Notes under the pieces: generated by a model
Told to the model about the DNA's origin: nothing
The model's input: only the letters and a program-made list of their open reading frames with translations
Databases searched by the model: none
In this document: in pieces, positions 6,236 through 6,980 of the stretch
Numbering within the stretch: position 1 is the first letter of the stretch
Layout of the letters: each line of letters opens with the position of its first letter
Origin: an uncultured Roseateles sp.
Lineage (GTDB): Bacteria; Pseudomonadota; Gammaproteobacteria; Burkholderiales; Burkholderiaceae
Length of the DNA stretch: 6,980 bases
Reading direction: 5' to 3'
Assembly: GCA_946480605.1 (NCBI GenBank)
Contig: CAMLKW010000226.1
Span: forward strand, 1 to 6,980
Position numbers and translations under genes: made by a program

Positions 6236-6916
6236 ATGTTCCCCAATGTTGAGAACGCCCCCGCGTCGCTGCTGCGCGCACGGGGGCTGACCAAGTCGTA
6301 TGGCGATGTGCCGGTGTTCGCAGGCATCGACGTGGACCTGGCCCCCGGCGAGATCGTCGCGCTGCTTGGCGAGTCGGGCAGCGGCAAGTCCACGCTGCTG
6401 AACTGCCTGGCGGGGCTGGACGAGGCCGATGCCGGCTCCATCGTGCTCGCGGGTCAGGACTTGTGCGCGATGGACGACGAGGCGCGCTCGGCGTTGCGAC
6501 GCGAGGCGCTGGGTTTCGTGTTCCAGGCCTTCCACCTGCTGCCGCATCTGAGCGTGGCGGACAACGTGGCGCTGCCGCTGCGGCTGCTGGGCTTGCGCGA
6601 CGACGGGCGCGTGGCGGCGATGCTGGAGGCGGTGGACCTTGCAGCATTTGCGGCGCGCATGCCGCGGCAGTTGTCGGGAGGGCAGTTGCAGCGGGTCGCG
6701 ATTGCCCGCGCACTGGTGCACCGGCCGCGGCTGGTACTGGCGGATGAGCCGACGGGCAATCTGGATGCGAGGCATGCGGCGGAGGTGCTGGAGCTGCTGA
6801 GGCGGTGCACGCATGAGGCGGGGGCGGCTTGCTTGCTGGTCACGCACTCTGACGTTGCTGCGCAGGCGGCGGATCGGCGGTTGCGATTGGATTCGGATGG
6901 GCTGCGCTCGGTATAG
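6236..6916 (+). CDS. ABC transporter ATP-binding protein (LolD/MacB/FtsE-like family)
   Basis: A complete 226-residue nucleotide-binding subunit. In order: Walker A GESGSGKST (45-53), Q-loop Gln97 (FVFQAFHLLPHLSVADNV), signature LSGGQLQRVAIARAL (146-160), Walker B LVLADE (166-171), the D-loop region PTGNLD and H-loop His204 (LLVTHS). The FQ-F-LLP-L-V--NV pattern and ADEPTGNLD are typical of ATPases that pair with FtsX/MacB/LolCE-type permeases. These move lipoproteins or peptides, or act mechanically at the envelope, rather than importing small solutes. No permease gene is inside the window; one would be expected just downstream, although the hairpin after the stop leaves this uncertain. The substrate is unknown. 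The ATG at 6236 gives a normal short N-terminus. The gene is divergent from the LuxR-type gene across 73 bp. Confidence 0.93.
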   Translation: MFPNVENAPASLLRARGLTKSYGDVPVFAGIDVDLAPGEIVALLGESGSGKSTLLNCLAGLDEADAGSIVLAGQDLCAMDDEARSALRREALGFVFQAFHLLPHLSVADNVALPLRLLGLRDDGRVAAMLEAVDLAAFAARMPRQLSGGQLQRVAIARALVHRPRLVLADEPTGNLDARHAAEVLELLRRCTHEAGAACLLVTHSDVAAQAADRRLRLDSDGLRSV

Positions 6917-6942
6917 CAGCTTGGTGGCCAGGCCCAGCCGGG

Positions 6943-6964
6943 AGTTCGCCCCGGCGGGCGACCT
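6943..6964 (+). terminator. GC-rich hairpin after the ABC ATPase gene, possible terminator or repeat end
   Basis: A-GTTCGCCC and GGGCGACC-T flank a CGGC loop, giving a 9-bp stem with one T-C mismatch, 26 bp after the stop codon. It is followed by ACTTTCT, a weak pyrimidine-rich tail. It could be an intrinsic terminator of the ABC gene or the edge of a dispersed intergenic repeat. The 64 bases after the stop contain no gene I can support. Confidence 0.4.
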
Positions 6965-6980
6965 ACTTTCTGAGCGACCA

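Noticed and set aside
6163..6441. Open-frame extension of the LuxR-type gene upstream of 6162
   Set aside because: It would overlap the start and Walker A region of the ABC ATPase gene, and its sequence looks like antisense noise.

Overview
The window is very GC-rich DNA with strong G/C preference at third codon positions. It is most likely from a betaproteobacterium of the order Burkholderiales (Rubrivivax/Roseateles/Leptothrix-like). The supports are the style of the MutL, MiaA and DedA proteins, a PEP-CTERM exported protein, and the base composition. The genus is an inference. The content is mostly chromosomal housekeeping plus a small accessory stretch. I see no phage genes, transposase, CRISPR array, tRNA or rRNA.

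Left part (1-4315): the 5' end of a dedA-family membrane protein gene runs leftward off the window. Divergent from it, across a 57-bp gap, is a tightly packed plus-strand cluster: mutL (mismatch repair, endonuclease-type MutL), a 23S rRNA pseudouridine synthase resembling RluF with a long arginine/proline-rich N-terminal extension, and miaA (tRNA A37 dimethylallyltransferase). The gaps are 2 bp and then a 34-bp overlap, so the three genes look like one translationally coupled operon joining DNA repair with rRNA and tRNA modification.

Middle part (4319-6162): two minus-strand genes converge on miaA. A LuxR-type regulator (C-terminal GerE helix-turn-helix) lies 104 bp upstream of a PEP-CTERM secreted protein with a signal peptide, an unrecognised beta-rich body and a classic VPEPAS / hydrophobic / RRRR sorting tail. 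The gap between them holds two inverted repeats. The PEP-CTERM gene has a strong Shine-Dalgarno.

Right part (6236-6980): divergent from the regulator is the ATPase of a LolD/MacB/FtsE-like ABC transporter, whose permease would be expected outside the window. The last 64 bp are non-coding and contain a GC hairpin.

The most interesting non-coding signal is at the starts. The four genes that head their transcription units (dedA, mutL, luxR-type, ABC ATPase) lack a Shine-Dalgarno, and each has a -10-like hexamer ending 7-8 nt before the ATG. That is the spacing expected of leaderless mRNAs. I do not see a convincing new biological system here.
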